Positions 10,556-18,325 of a stretch of DNA of 64,000 bases are shown here, piece after piece; within the stretch, counting starts at the first letter, position 1; the number at the start of each line of letters is the position of its first letter. Both the position numbers and the translations under genes were made by a program. The DNA comes from Streptomyces puniciscabiei (lineage in GTDB: Bacteria; Actinomycetota; Actinomycetes; Streptomycetales; Streptomycetaceae), in NCBI RefSeq assembly GCF_006715785.1, contig NZ_VFNX01000001.1, positions 3,176,501 to 3,240,500 of the forward strand, in the 5' to 3' direction. The notes under the pieces are model-generated. The model was not told where the DNA came from. It did not search any database and was given only the letters and a program-made list of their open reading frames with translations.

Positions 10556-11575
10556 ATGCAACTTCACGACGTCTGGTTCGTCCTGATCGCCGTCCTGTGG
10601 ACCGGCTACTTCTTCCTGGAGGGCTTCGACTTCGGGGTCGGCATCCTCACCAAGCTGCTGGCCCGCAACCGGCCCGAGCGGCGAGTGCTGATCAACACCA
10701 TCGGGCCCGTCTGGGACGGAAACGAGGTGTGGCTGCTCACGGCCGGCGGCGCGACCTTCGCCGCGTTCCCCGAGTGGTATGCCACCCTCTTCTCCGGCTT
10801 CTACCTGCCGCTGCTGGTCATCCTGGTCTGCCTGATCGTCCGGGGTGTCGCCTTCGAGTACCGGGCCAAGCGAACAGAGGACAACTGGCAGCGCAACTGG
10901 GAGACGGCCATCTTCTGGACCTCGCTGATCCCGGCGTTCCTGTGGGGCGTGGCCTTCGGGAACATCGTGCGGGGCGTGAAGATCGACCAGCACTTCGAGT
11001 ACGTCGGCAGTGTCGGGGACCTGCTCAACCCCTACGCCCTGCTCGGCGGCCTGGTCACGCTCACGCTGTTCACCTTCCACGGAGCGGTCTTCACCGCGCT
11101 CAAGACCGTGGGGGACATCCGGGTGCGGGCACGGAAGCTGGCTCTGTGGGTCGGCCTCGGCACGGCAGTCGTGACGCTCGGCTTCCTGCTGTGGACGCAG
11201 GCCGACAGCGGTGACGGCAAGAGCCTGGTGGCGCTCGTCGTGTCGGTCGCCGCCCTGGTGGCCGCGCTGGTGGCCAACCAGTTCGGACGTGAGGGCTGGG
11301 CCTTCACGCTGTCCGGCGTCACCATCGTGGCCGCGGTGGCGATGCTCTTCCTGTCGCTCTTCCCGGACGTGATGCCGTCCACGCTCAACCGGGACTGGAG
11401 CCTGACGGTCACCAACGCCTCGTCGAGTCCCTACACCCTGAAGATCATGACCTGGTTGGCGGCCATCGCCACGCCCATGGTGGTGCTCTATCAGGGCTGG
11501 ACCTACTGGGTCTTCCGCAAGCGGATCGGCACGCAGCACATCGCTCCCGATGCTGCGGCCGGCGCCGCGCACTGA
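10556..11575 (+). CDS. cydB: Cytochrome bd oxidase subunit II
   Basis: 339 residues, multi-span membrane protein that pairs with CydA. Family signatures are FFLEGFDFGVGIL near the N terminus, GPVWDGNEVWLLTAGGATFAAFP (given in shortened form GNEVWLLTAG), and FHGAVFTALKT. ATG 10556 follows GGGGGAAC. The 15-base gap from cydA suggests co-transcription. It is followed by two perfect parS palindromes in the 59 bases before cydDC. Confidence 0.97.
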   Translation: MQLHDVWFVLIAVLWTGYFFLEGFDFGVGILTKLLARNRPERRVLINTIGPVWDGNEVWLLTAGGATFAAFPEWYATLFSGFYLPLLVILVCLIVRGVAFEYRAKRTEDNWQRNWETAIFWTSLIPAFLWGVAFGNIVRGVKIDQHFEYVGSVGDLLNPYALLGGLVTLTLFTFHGAVFTALKTVGDIRVRARKLALWVGLGTAVVTLGFLLWTQADSGDGKSLVALVVSVAALVAALVANQFGREGWAFTLSGVTIVAAVAMLFLSLFPDVMPSTLNRDWSLTVTNASSSPYTLKIMTWLAAIATPMVVLYQGWTYWVFRKRIGTQHIAPDAAAGAAH

Positions 11576-11590
11576 GTCCGTCGAGGGTGT

Positions 11591-11604
11591 GTTTCACGTG
11601 AAAC
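11591..11604. other. Perfect parS site between cydB and cydDC
   Basis: GTTTCACGTGAAAC, exact consensus. The symmetry extends outward to a perfect 26-bp palindrome at 11585-11610, so the RNA could also form a strong hairpin between cydB and cydDC. Confidence 0.95.
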
Positions 11605-11627
11605 ACACCCTCTGGGCCGAAGGGCAC

Positions 11628-11641
11628 GTTTCACGTGAAAC
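11628..11641. other. Perfect parS site containing the cydDC start codon
   Basis: GTTTCACGTGAAAC, exact consensus, 37 bases after the previous site (start to start). The GTG at 11635-11637 in its centre is the predicted start codon of cydDC. Confidence 0.95.
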
Positions 11642-14600
11642 CAATCGATCCACGTCTGCTGCGGTACGCCCGCGCCACGCGCTTCTTCCTCGTGGCGGTC
11701 GTCGGGCTGGGAGCCGTCGGTGCGGGGCTGGTCATCGCTCAGGCGATGCTCATCGCCGGGGTCGTCGTCGGTGCGTTCCAGCACGGGCGGTCCGTCGCTG
11801 AGCTGCGCACTCCCCTGCTGCTCTTGGTCGCCGTAGCCGGGGGCCGGTCGGTTGTCGCGTGGCTCACCGAACTCGCCGCCCATCGGGCGAGTGCGGCGGT
11901 GAAGTCCGAATTGCGGGGGCGTCTTCTCGACCGGGCGGTGGCGCTCGGTCCCGGGTGGCTGGCGGGGCAGCGCACCGGTTCACTGGTCACGCTGGCCACG
12001 CGCGGGGTCGACGCCCTGGACGACTATTTCTCGCGCTATCTGCCGCAGCTGGGGCTCGCCGTGGTGGTTCCGGTGGCGGTGCTGGCGCGGATCGTCACCG
12101 AGGACTGGGTTTCGGCGGCGATCATCGTCGGCACCCTGCCTCTCATTCCGCTGTTCATGATGTTGATCGGCTGGGCCACCCAGTCCCGGATGGACCGTCA
12201 GTGGCGGCTCCTGTCCCGGTTGTCGGGGCACTTCCTGGACGTGGTCGCCGGACTGCCCACGCTGAAGGTGTTCGGCCGGGCCAAGGCACAGGCGGATTCC
12301 ATCCGGCGGATCACCGGCGAGTACCGGCAGGCCACCCTGCGGACCCTGCGGATCGCCTTCCTCTCCTCCTTCGCGCTGGAGTTGCTCGCCACGCTGTCGG
12401 TCGCCCTGGTCGCGGTGACGATCGGCATGCGGCTGGTGCACGGGGACATGGATCTGTACATCGGCCTGGTGATCCTTGTGCTGGCGCCCGAGGCGTACCT
12501 TCCGTTGCGGCAGGTCGGTGCGCAGTACCACGCGGCGGCGGAGGGGCTGGCCGCGGCGGAGGAGATTTTCAGCGTGCTGCAGACGCCGGTTCCGGCGTCC
12601 GGTACCGGTGAAGTGCCTTCCGGTGCGGTGGCGTTCGAGGGGGTCACCGTTCGCTACCCCGGTCGTTCGGCGGACGCCGTGACGGAGGTGTCGTTCAGCG
12701 TCGAGCCCGGTGAGACGGTCGCGCTGGTGGGGCCCAGCGGGGTGGGCAAGTCGACGTTGCTCAATGTGCTGCTCGGGTTCGTCTCGCCCAGCGAGGGGCG
12801 GGTCCGGGTCGGGGGAGCGGATCTCGCGGAACTCGATCTGGAGGAGTGGCGGTCGCGGATCGCGTGGGTGCCGCAGCGGCCGCATCTGTATGCCGGGACC
12901 ATCGCGGAGAACGTACGGCTGGCGCGGCCCGAGGCGGACGACCGTGCCGTACGGCAGGCGCTGCGGGATGCCGGTGCGCTGGAGTTCGTGGATGCGTTGC
13001 CCGACGGGGCGGAGACCGTGCTCGGGGAGGACGGGGCCGGGCTGTCGGCGGGGCAGCGGCAGCGGCTGGCCCTTGCTCGCGCGTTTCTCGCCGACCGGCC
13101 CGTGCTGTTGTTGGACGAGCCGACGGCCTCGCTGGACGGGGGGACGGAGGCGGAGGTCGTGGCGGCGGTGCGGAGGTTGGCTGCCGGGCGGACGGTGCTG
13201 CTCGTGGTGCATCGGCCGGCGTTGCTGGGGGTTGCCGGTCGGGTCGTGCGGCTGGAGAGCGCGGAGGCGTCCGGCGCGGGGTTGTCCGGCGCCGAGTTGC
13301 TGAGTGCCCGGAGTTGCAGCCGGCCTGCCAGGGGGCTCCGCCCCCTGGACCCCCGTCCTCGCCCACCCGCCACCCGACTCGGTGGGCTGGAAGGTGACCC
13401 GACGGTGTCACGGCTCGGTGGGCTGGAGGGTGGCCCGACGGTGTCACGGCTCGGTGGGCTGGAGGGTGGCCCGTTGGTGTCACGGCTCGGTGGGCTGGGG
13501 GGTGACCCGGCCGCGTCCGGGGCCGACGGGGTGGAGGGTCGTCCGTCGGTGTCCGGGCTCGGTGGGCTGGAGGGTGGCCCGGCCGCGTCCGGGGGCGGTC
13601 GGTTGGAAGGGGGCTCGTCGGTGTCTGGGCTCGGGTCGATGGAAAGCGGCTCGAGTGGGGTGGGCTCGGCGCGGGGGCGGCGGGTGCTTGCACGGGTGCG
13701 GGCGCTTGCCGGGCCGCGGCGCGGGCGGCTTGTGTGGGCGTTGGTGCTGGGCAGCCTCGCGCTCGGGAGTGCCGTCGGGCTGATGGCGACCTCGGGATGG
13801 CTCATCTCGCGGGCATCGCAGCAGCCTCCGGTGCTGTATCTGATGGTGGCCGTGACGGCCACGCGGGCCTTCGGGATCGGGCGGGCGGTGTTCCGGTACG
13901 CCGAGCGGTTGGTGTCGCACGACGCCGTGCTGCGGATGCTGGCCGACACCCGGGTCGCCGTGTACCGGCGGCTGGAGCGGCTGGCGCCGGCGGGACTGCG
14001 GAGCGCCCGGCGCGGCGATCTGCTGACCCGGCTGGTCGCGGACGTGGACGAGCTCCAGGACTACTGGCTGCGCTGGCTGTTGCCCGCGTCGGTCGCCGTC
14101 GCCGTCTCCGCCGCCTCCGTCGGCTTCACGGTCTGGCTGCTCCCCGAGGCCGGCGCCGCCCTGGCGGGGGGTCTCGTGGCGGCCGGCGCCGGCGTCCCCC
14201 TCGTCACCGCGGCCGTGGCCCGGCGGACCGAGCGGCGGCTGGCCCCGGCCCGGGGTGCCCTCGCCACCCGCGTCACCGACCTGCTCTCCGGCACCGCCGA
14301 GCTGACCGTCGCCGGTGCGCTCCCCGCCCGTACGGACGCTGCCCGGCGAGCTGACGGCGCCCTGACCCGGATCGCCTCGCGTGCCGCCGCCGTGACCGCG
14401 CTCGGTGACGGGCTCACCGCGCTGATCTCCGGCCTGACGGTCACGGCGGCCGCGCTGTTCGGCGCCCAGGCGGTGGCCGCGGGCCGGCTCGACGGCGTGA
14501 CGATGGCCGTGGTCGTCCTCACTCCCCTGGCCGCCTTCGAGGCCGTACAGGGGCTGCCGCTCGCCGTACGCCACCGGCAGCGGGTGCGGCACAGCGCGGA

Positions 14601-15426
14601 GCGCGTCCACGAGGTGCTGGACGCTCCGGAGCCCGTCCGGGAGCCCGAGCGGCCCCGGCAGGCGCCCGCCTCGCCGTTCCCGGTGGTGGTCAAGGGGGTG
14701 GGCGCGCGGTACGAAGGGCAGCGGCGGGACGCGCTGGCGGACTTCGATCTCACCCTGGAAGAGGGGCGGCGGATCGCGGTGGTCGGGGCATCCGGTGCCG
14801 GTAAGACGACCCTCGCCCAGGTGCTGCTGCGCTTCCTCGACCCGCGGGAGGGCTCGTACACGCTCGCCGGTGTGGACGCGTACGCGCTGGCCGGTGACGA
14901 CGTACGGCGGCTCGTCGGGTTGTGTGCGCAGGACGCGCATCTCTTCGACAGCTCGGTGCGCGAGAACCTCCTGCTGGCCAGGAAGGGCGCCACCGAGGCC
15001 GAGCTGCGCCGGGTGCTGGACCGGGCCCGGCTGCTGGACTGGGTGGACGGGCTGCCCCACGGTCTGGACACGCTGGTCGGCGAGCACGGGGCCCGGCTGT
15101 CCGGCGGTCAGCGGCAGCGCCTGGCGCTGGCCCGCGCCCTGCTGGCCGACTTCCCCGTCCTGGTCCTCGACGAGCCCGCCGAACATCTGGACCTGCCGAC
15201 GGCCGACGCGCTGACCGCCGATCTGCTGGCGGCCACTCAGGGCCGTACGACGCTGCTGATCACGCACCGGCTGGCGGGGCTGGAGGCGGTGGACGAGGTG
15301 ATCGTGCTCGACGCCGGCCGGGTGGTGCAGCGGGGAAGCCACGCGGAGCTTCTCGCGGTGGACGGGCCGCTGCGGGCGCTCGCACGGCGGGAGGCCGAGG
15401 TGGATTCGCCGGCCGGAGCGCGGTGA
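11635..15426 (+). CDS. cydDC: CydD-CydC fused ABC exporter with repeat linker
   Basis: A single 1263-residue chain joining the two halves of the CydDC heterodimeric exporter (thiol/haem export needed to assemble cytochrome bd). Half 1 (about 1-560): six spans, Walker A GPSGVGKST, signature LSAGQRQRL, Walker B VLLLDEPTA. Half 2 (about 680-1263): Walker A GASGAGKTT, signature LSGGQRQRL, Walker B VLVLDEPAE. Between them is a disordered linker with eight tandem 12-residue repeats (from residue 581) preceded by a translated palindromic repeat. GTG 11635 lies in a parS site, with GAAGGG about 10 nt upstream. Separate CydD and CydC proteins are usual elsewhere; fused forms are common in streptomycetes. 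Confidence 0.95.
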   Translation: MKPIDPRLLRYARATRFFLVAVVGLGAVGAGLVIAQAMLIAGVVVGAFQHGRSVAELRTPLLLLVAVAGGRSVVAWLTELAAHRASAAVKSELRGRLLDRAVALGPGWLAGQRTGSLVTLATRGVDALDDYFSRYLPQLGLAVVVPVAVLARIVTEDWVSAAIIVGTLPLIPLFMMLIGWATQSRMDRQWRLLSRLSGHFLDVVAGLPTLKVFGRAKAQADSIRRITGEYRQATLRTLRIAFLSSFALELLATLSVALVAVTIGMRLVHGDMDLYIGLVILVLAPEAYLPLRQVGAQYHAAAEGLAAAEEIFSVLQTPVPASGTGEVPSGAVAFEGVTVRYPGRSADAVTEVSFSVEPGETVALVGPSGVGKSTLLNVLLGFVSPSEGRVRVGGADLAELDLEEWRSRIAWVPQRPHLYAGTIAENVRLARPEADDRAVRQALRDAGALEFVDALPDGAETVLGEDGAGLSAGQRQRLALARAFLADRPVLLLDEPTASLDGGTEAEVVAAVRRLAAGRTVLLVVHRPALLGVAGRVVRLESAEASGAGLSGAELLSARSCSRPARGLRPLDPRPRPPATRLGGLEGDPTVSRLGGLEGGPTVSRLGGLEGGPLVSRLGGLGGDPAASGADGVEGRPSVSGLGGLEGGPAASGGGRLEGGSSVSGLGSMESGSSGVGSARGRRVLARVRALAGPRRGRLVWALVLGSLALGSAVGLMATSGWLISRASQQPPVLYLMVAVTATRAFGIGRAVFRYAERLVSHDAVLRMLADTRVAVYRRLERLAPAGLRSARRGDLLTRLVADVDELQDYWLRWLLPASVAVAVSAASVGFTVWLLPEAGAALAGGLVAAGAGVPLVTAAVARRTERRLAPARGALATRVTDLLSGTAELTVAGALPARTDAARRADGALTRIASRAAAVTALGDGLTALISGLTVTAAALFGAQAVAAGRLDGVTMAVVVLTPLAAFEAVQGLPLAVRHRQRVRHSAERVHEVLDAPEPVREPERPRQAPASPFPVVVKGVGARYEGQRRDALADFDLTLEEGRRIAVVGASGAGKTTLAQVLLRFLDPREGSYTLAGVDAYALAGDDVRRLVGLCAQDAHLFDSSVRENLLLARKGATEAELRRVLDRARLLDWVDGLPHGLDTLVGEHGARLSGGQRQRLALARALLADFPVLVLDEPAEHLDLPTADALTADLLAATQGRTTLLITHRLAGLEAVDEVIVLDAGRVVQRGSHAELLAVDGPLRALARREAEVDSPAGAR
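13328..13348. repeat. Streptomyces dispersed palindromic repeat inside cydDC
   Basis: CCAGGGGGC-TCC-GCCCCCTGG, a 9-bp stem with a 3-base loop, followed by ACCCCCG. I recognise this as a palindrome common between genes in streptomycetes; here it is translated in frame (ARGLRPLDPR) within the linker of the fused exporter. Confidence 0.7.
13375..13662 (+). repeat. Tandem 36-bp repeats encoding the CydDC linker
   Basis: Eight head-to-tail 36-base units encode 12-residue repeats of the type RLGGLEGGPTVS. The first three are nearly identical; the last four are degenerate (for example GADGVEGRPSVS, GGGRLEGGSSVS). The array keeps the reading frame and should be flexible, Gly/Ser-rich and length-variable between strains. 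Confidence 0.9.
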
Positions 15427-15444
15427 CCGTCACTCCGGTCACCG
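15421..15444. terminator. Hairpin at the end of cydDC
   Basis: CGGTGACCG-TCACTC-CGGTCACCG, a 9-bp stem overlapping the cydDC stop codon, between convergent genes. There is no T tract, as usual for streptomycete terminators. Confidence 0.55.
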
Positions 15445-15468
15445 GCTTCTGCCGGCCCAGGGAGTGTG

Positions 15469-16338
15469 TCAGAAGCAGTCGGCGAGCAGCTGCTCGATCA
15501 CCACTGCGACGCCGTCCTCGTTGTTGGCGACCGTACGGCCCGACGCTGCGGCGATGACGTCCGGGTGGGCGTTGCCCATCGCGTACGACTGGCCGGCCCA
15601 GGTCAGCATCTCGACGTCGTTGGGCATGTCGCCGAACGCGACGACCTCCTCGTGCGAGATACCGCGCTCGGCGCAGCACAGGGCGAGCGTGCTGGCCTTG
15701 GAGACGTCCGGGCCGCTCAGTTCCAGCAGGGCGCTGGGGCTGGAGCGGGTGACGTTGGCGCGGTCGCCGATCGCGAGCCGGGCCAGGGTGAGGAAGGCGT
15801 CCGGGTCGAGATCCGGGTGGTAGGCCAGGATCTTGAGCACGGGCTGGTCGGCGTCGGGGCCGTCGGGGGCGAGGAGGTGCTCGGCGGGCAGGAGGTTGTC
15901 CGGTATCTCCATGTGCAGCTTGGGATAGTCCGGCTCCTGGTGGAAGCCGTACGTCTGCTCCACCGCGAACACCGTGCCGGGCGCCGCCGCGCGCAGCAGA
16001 CGTACGGCGTCCAGGGCGTTCTTGCGCGCCAGTTCGCGCACCTTCACGAAGCGGTGGGCGCCGGGGCCGCCGTGCAGGTCGACCACGGCGGCGCCGTTGC
16101 CGCAGATCGCCAGGCCGTGGCCGTGGACGTGGTCGGCGACGACGCCCATCCAGCGGGCCGGACGGCCGGTGACGAAGAAGACCTCGATACCTGCCTCTTC
16201 GGCGGCGGCCAGCGCGGCCACGGTGCGCGGGGACACCGACTTGTCGTCGCGCAGCAGGGTGCCGTCGAGGTCGGTGGCGATCAGCCGCGGCCGTAGGGCG
16301 GCGGACGGGGTCCCGGGCTGTCTGGTCGCTGAGGTCAC
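15469..16338 (-). CDS. Cof-type HAD hydrolase (first copy)
   Basis: A HAD-superfamily phosphatase of the Cof/YidA subgroup, about 289 residues. Motif I is [11 protein letters not shown], motif [12 protein letters not shown], and motif [16 protein letters not shown], giving the nucleophilic Asp and metal-binding Asp pair; the C2 cap lies between. Substrates of this group are sugar or cofactor phosphates and cannot be predicted here. I prefer GTG 16338, matching the second copy's start, but ATG 16356 is possible. It converges with cydDC. The paralogue at 25584 has the same architecture. Confidence 0.9.
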   Translation of the reverse strand: MTSATRQPGTPSAALRPRLIATDLDGTLLRDDKSVSPRTVAALAAAEEAGIEVFFVTGRPARWMGVVADHVHGHGLAICGNGAAVVDLHGGPGAHRFVKVRELARKNALDAVRLLRAAAPGTVFAVEQTYGFHQEPDYPKLHMEIPDNLLPAEHLLAPDGPDADQPVLKILAYHPDLDPDAFLTLARLAIGDRANVTRSSPSALLELSGPDVSKASTLALCCAERGISHEEVVAFGDMPNDVEMLTWAGQSYAMGNAHPDVIAAASGRTVANNEDGVAVVIEQLLADCF

Positions 16339-16456
16339 CCGGTCATTCTCGCGCATATGCCCGCACGGTCGTGCGGAACTCCGCACAGATGAGACACAGA
16401 TGACGCCCGGCCGCGCCGCCGCACCGGTCGGTCCGGCGGGGCGGTCGTCGCATCGG

Positions 16457-17359
16457 TCAGTCCAGCTGGGCGGTGGCCTCCATGGCGATCTGCTCGAAGA
16501 CCTTCTCGTCCGCGGCGAAGTCGGAGTTCGGGATGGGCCAGTGGATCACGATCTCGGTGAAGCCCAGTTCCCGGTGGCGGCCGGCGAAGTCCACGAAGGC
16601 GTCCAGGGACCGCAGCGGCCGGGCGCGGTCCGGGGTGAAGCCCGTGAGCAGGATCCTGTCCAGGCCGGCCATGTCCCGCCCGGCGTCCGCGCAGGCCTCG
16701 GACAGCTTGGCGATCTGCCCGCGCAGGGCCTCGACGGACTGCTCCGGGGTGCCGTTCTCGTACAGCTTCGGGTCGCCGGTGGTCACCCACGCCTGGCCGT
16801 GCCGCGCGGCGAGCTTGAGACCGCGCGGTCCGGTGGCCGCCACCGCGAACGGCAGCCGCGGCCGCTGCACGCAACCCGGGATGTTCCGGGCCTCGTGCGC
16901 CGAGTAGAAGCGGCCCTCGTGGGTCACCGCGTCCTCGGTGAGGAGCCGGTCCAGCAGTGGCACGAACTCGGCGAACCGGTCGGCGCGCTCGCGCGGGCTC
17001 CACGGCTCCTGGCCCAGCGCGGTGGCGTCGAAGCCGGTGCCGCCGGCGCCGATGCCGAGGGTGATCCGGCCGCCGGAGATGTCGTCGAGGGAGATCAGCT
17101 CCTTGGCGAGGGTCACCGGGTGCCGGAAGTTCGGCGAGGTGACCAGTGTGCCGAGGCGCAGCCGCCCGGTGGCGGCAGCGGCGGCCGTCAGGGTCGGGAC
17201 CGCGCCGAACCACGGGCCGTCACGGAAGCTGCGCCAGGACAGGTGGTCGTAGGTGTACGCGGTGTGGAAGCCGAGCTGTTCGGCCCGCACCCAGGCCGAA
17301 CGGCCGCCCTCGTTCCAGCGGCGGTACGGCAGGATCACGGTGCTCAGACGCAGACTCAT
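16457..17359 (-). CDS. LLM-class F420-dependent oxidoreductase
   Basis: A luciferase-like monooxygenase-fold protein of about 300 residues ([15 protein letters not shown] start at 17359). It shows the family pattern [38 protein letters not shown] loop (here seen as [12 protein letters not shown]) and [12 protein letters not shown]. In actinobacteria most such proteins use coenzyme F420 rather than FMN; the substrate is unknown. An upstream frame extension of ten residues is rejected. It stands between the HAD gene and kptA, all on the minus strand, with gaps of about 120-130 bases. Confidence 0.88.
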   Translation of the reverse strand: MSLRLSTVILPYRRWNEGGRSAWVRAEQLGFHTAYTYDHLSWRSFRDGPWFGAVPTLTAAAAATGRLRLGTLVTSPNFRHPVTLAKELISLDDISGGRITLGIGAGGTGFDATALGQEPWSPRERADRFAEFVPLLDRLLTEDAVTHEGRFYSAHEARNIPGCVQRPRLPFAVAATGPRGLKLAARHGQAWVTTGDPKLYENGTPEQSVEALRGQIAKLSEACADAGRDMAGLDRILLTGFTPDRARPLRSLDAFVDFAGRHRELGFTEIVIHWPIPNSDFAADEKVFEQIAMEATAQLD

Positions 17360-17490
17360 GCGTCCGAGAGTAAGCGGCCCCACCGACAACCGGCCAAAAC
17401 GTCACCGTACGCGGCCGCTCAGCCACGGACTGGGCAGGACCAGGTGGACCTGCTCCTTGTGCGTGCGCTGATCACGACGGGAGCGCGCGT

Positions 17491-18039
17491 TCAGTGCGGT
17501 CCCGGAAAGCGCAGGTAGCGCGGGGGTACGGCCCTCGTCAGCCAGACACCGTTGGCGCTGACGTGGAAGACGTGGCCGTCGCGGTGCATGGCTCCGGCGT
17601 CGACGGTGAGCACCACGGGGCGGCCGCGCCGGGCACCGACCCGGGTGGCGGTCTCGCGGTCGGCGGAGAGGTGGACGTCGTGCCGGCTCATGGGCCTGAG
17701 GCCGTCCGCCCGGATCGCGTCCAGACTGCGGGCGACGGTTCCGTGGTAGAGGTACGGCGGCGGGGTCGCCGGGGGCAGGCCGAGGTCGACCTCGATGCTG
17801 TGGCCCTGGCTGGCGCGGATTCGGCTGCCGTCGATCGCGAAGCGCTGTTTGTCGTTGGCCGCCACCACGTGGTCCAGTTCCTCGCGCGTGAACCGGAAGC
17901 CGTGGGCGGCGGCCGCGGCGATCAGCGTGTCGATCTCCACCCAGCCGCCCGGATCCGGGGTGAGCCCGATGCGCTCCGGTTGGTGGCGCAGGTGTTTCGA
18001 GAGGTACTTCGACACCTTCACGGTACGTCTTTCGTCCAT
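17491..18039 (-). CDS. kptA: RNA 2'-phosphotransferase (Tpt1/KptA)
   Basis: 182 residues, the usual KptA size. It has [19 protein letters not shown] at the N terminus, [43 protein letters not shown] and the C-terminal [12 protein letters not shown], which together carry the conserved Arg-His-Arg-Arg set. In yeast the enzyme transfers the splice-junction 2'-phosphate of tRNA to NAD+. Bacteria lack that splicing route, so the natural substrate here is unknown; NAD+-dependent removal of 2'-phosphate from damaged or capped RNA has been proposed. ATG 18039. DnaA boxes lie just upstream. Confidence 0.95.
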   Translation of the reverse strand: MDERRTVKVSKYLSKHLRHQPERIGLTPDPGGWVEIDTLIAAAAAHGFRFTREELDHVVAANDKQRFAIDGSRIRASQGHSIEVDLGLPPATPPPYLYHGTVARSLDAIRADGLRPMSRHDVHLSADRETATRVGARRGRPVVLTVDAGAMHRDGHVFHVSANGVWLTRAVPPRYLRFPGPH

Positions 18040-18094
18040 GTCTCCAGCGTGCGGGAGCGACGCGGATCACGCAGGTTTTTTTGGCGCGTAGGTT

Positions 18095-18148
18095 TGATCC
18101 ACAACCAACTCGGTTTATCCACAGGCAAATTGACTGACCTGTGGACAA
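18095..18148. promoter_or_regulatory. Small DnaA-box cluster upstream of kptA
   Basis: Two perfect Streptomyces-type DnaA boxes, TTATCCACA at 18115-18123 (+) and TTGTCCACA at 18140-18148 (reverse strand), with a one-mismatch box TGATCCACA at 18095-18103. They lie between the end of the hydrolase-dehydrogenase gene and kptA, in a stretch richer in A/T than its surroundings. Confidence 0.75.
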
Positions 18149-18325
18149 TCACCTTGTGGAGTACGGTGATTCGCGAAATCCCTTATGACATAGGCTGTGT
18201 GAGGCACGACGGCCCAAGGGGCGTGCAGCGGCCTCGCGTTCGGCGGAGGGAGCCCCGGCATCCAGCCGTCCGCGCAGACGCCGGGTCGGCAAGCTCCGTA
18301 CATAACATGCGAGTTCGGCGGGCCC

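Noticed and set aside
8945..11572. 875-codon open frame opposite cydA and cydB
   Set aside because: Antisense shadow caused by high GC third positions; Asp/Arg/Gly-rich without motifs.
13375..13662. CRISPR-like array of 36-bp repeats
   Set aside because: Repeats are contiguous without spacers and in frame within cydDC.
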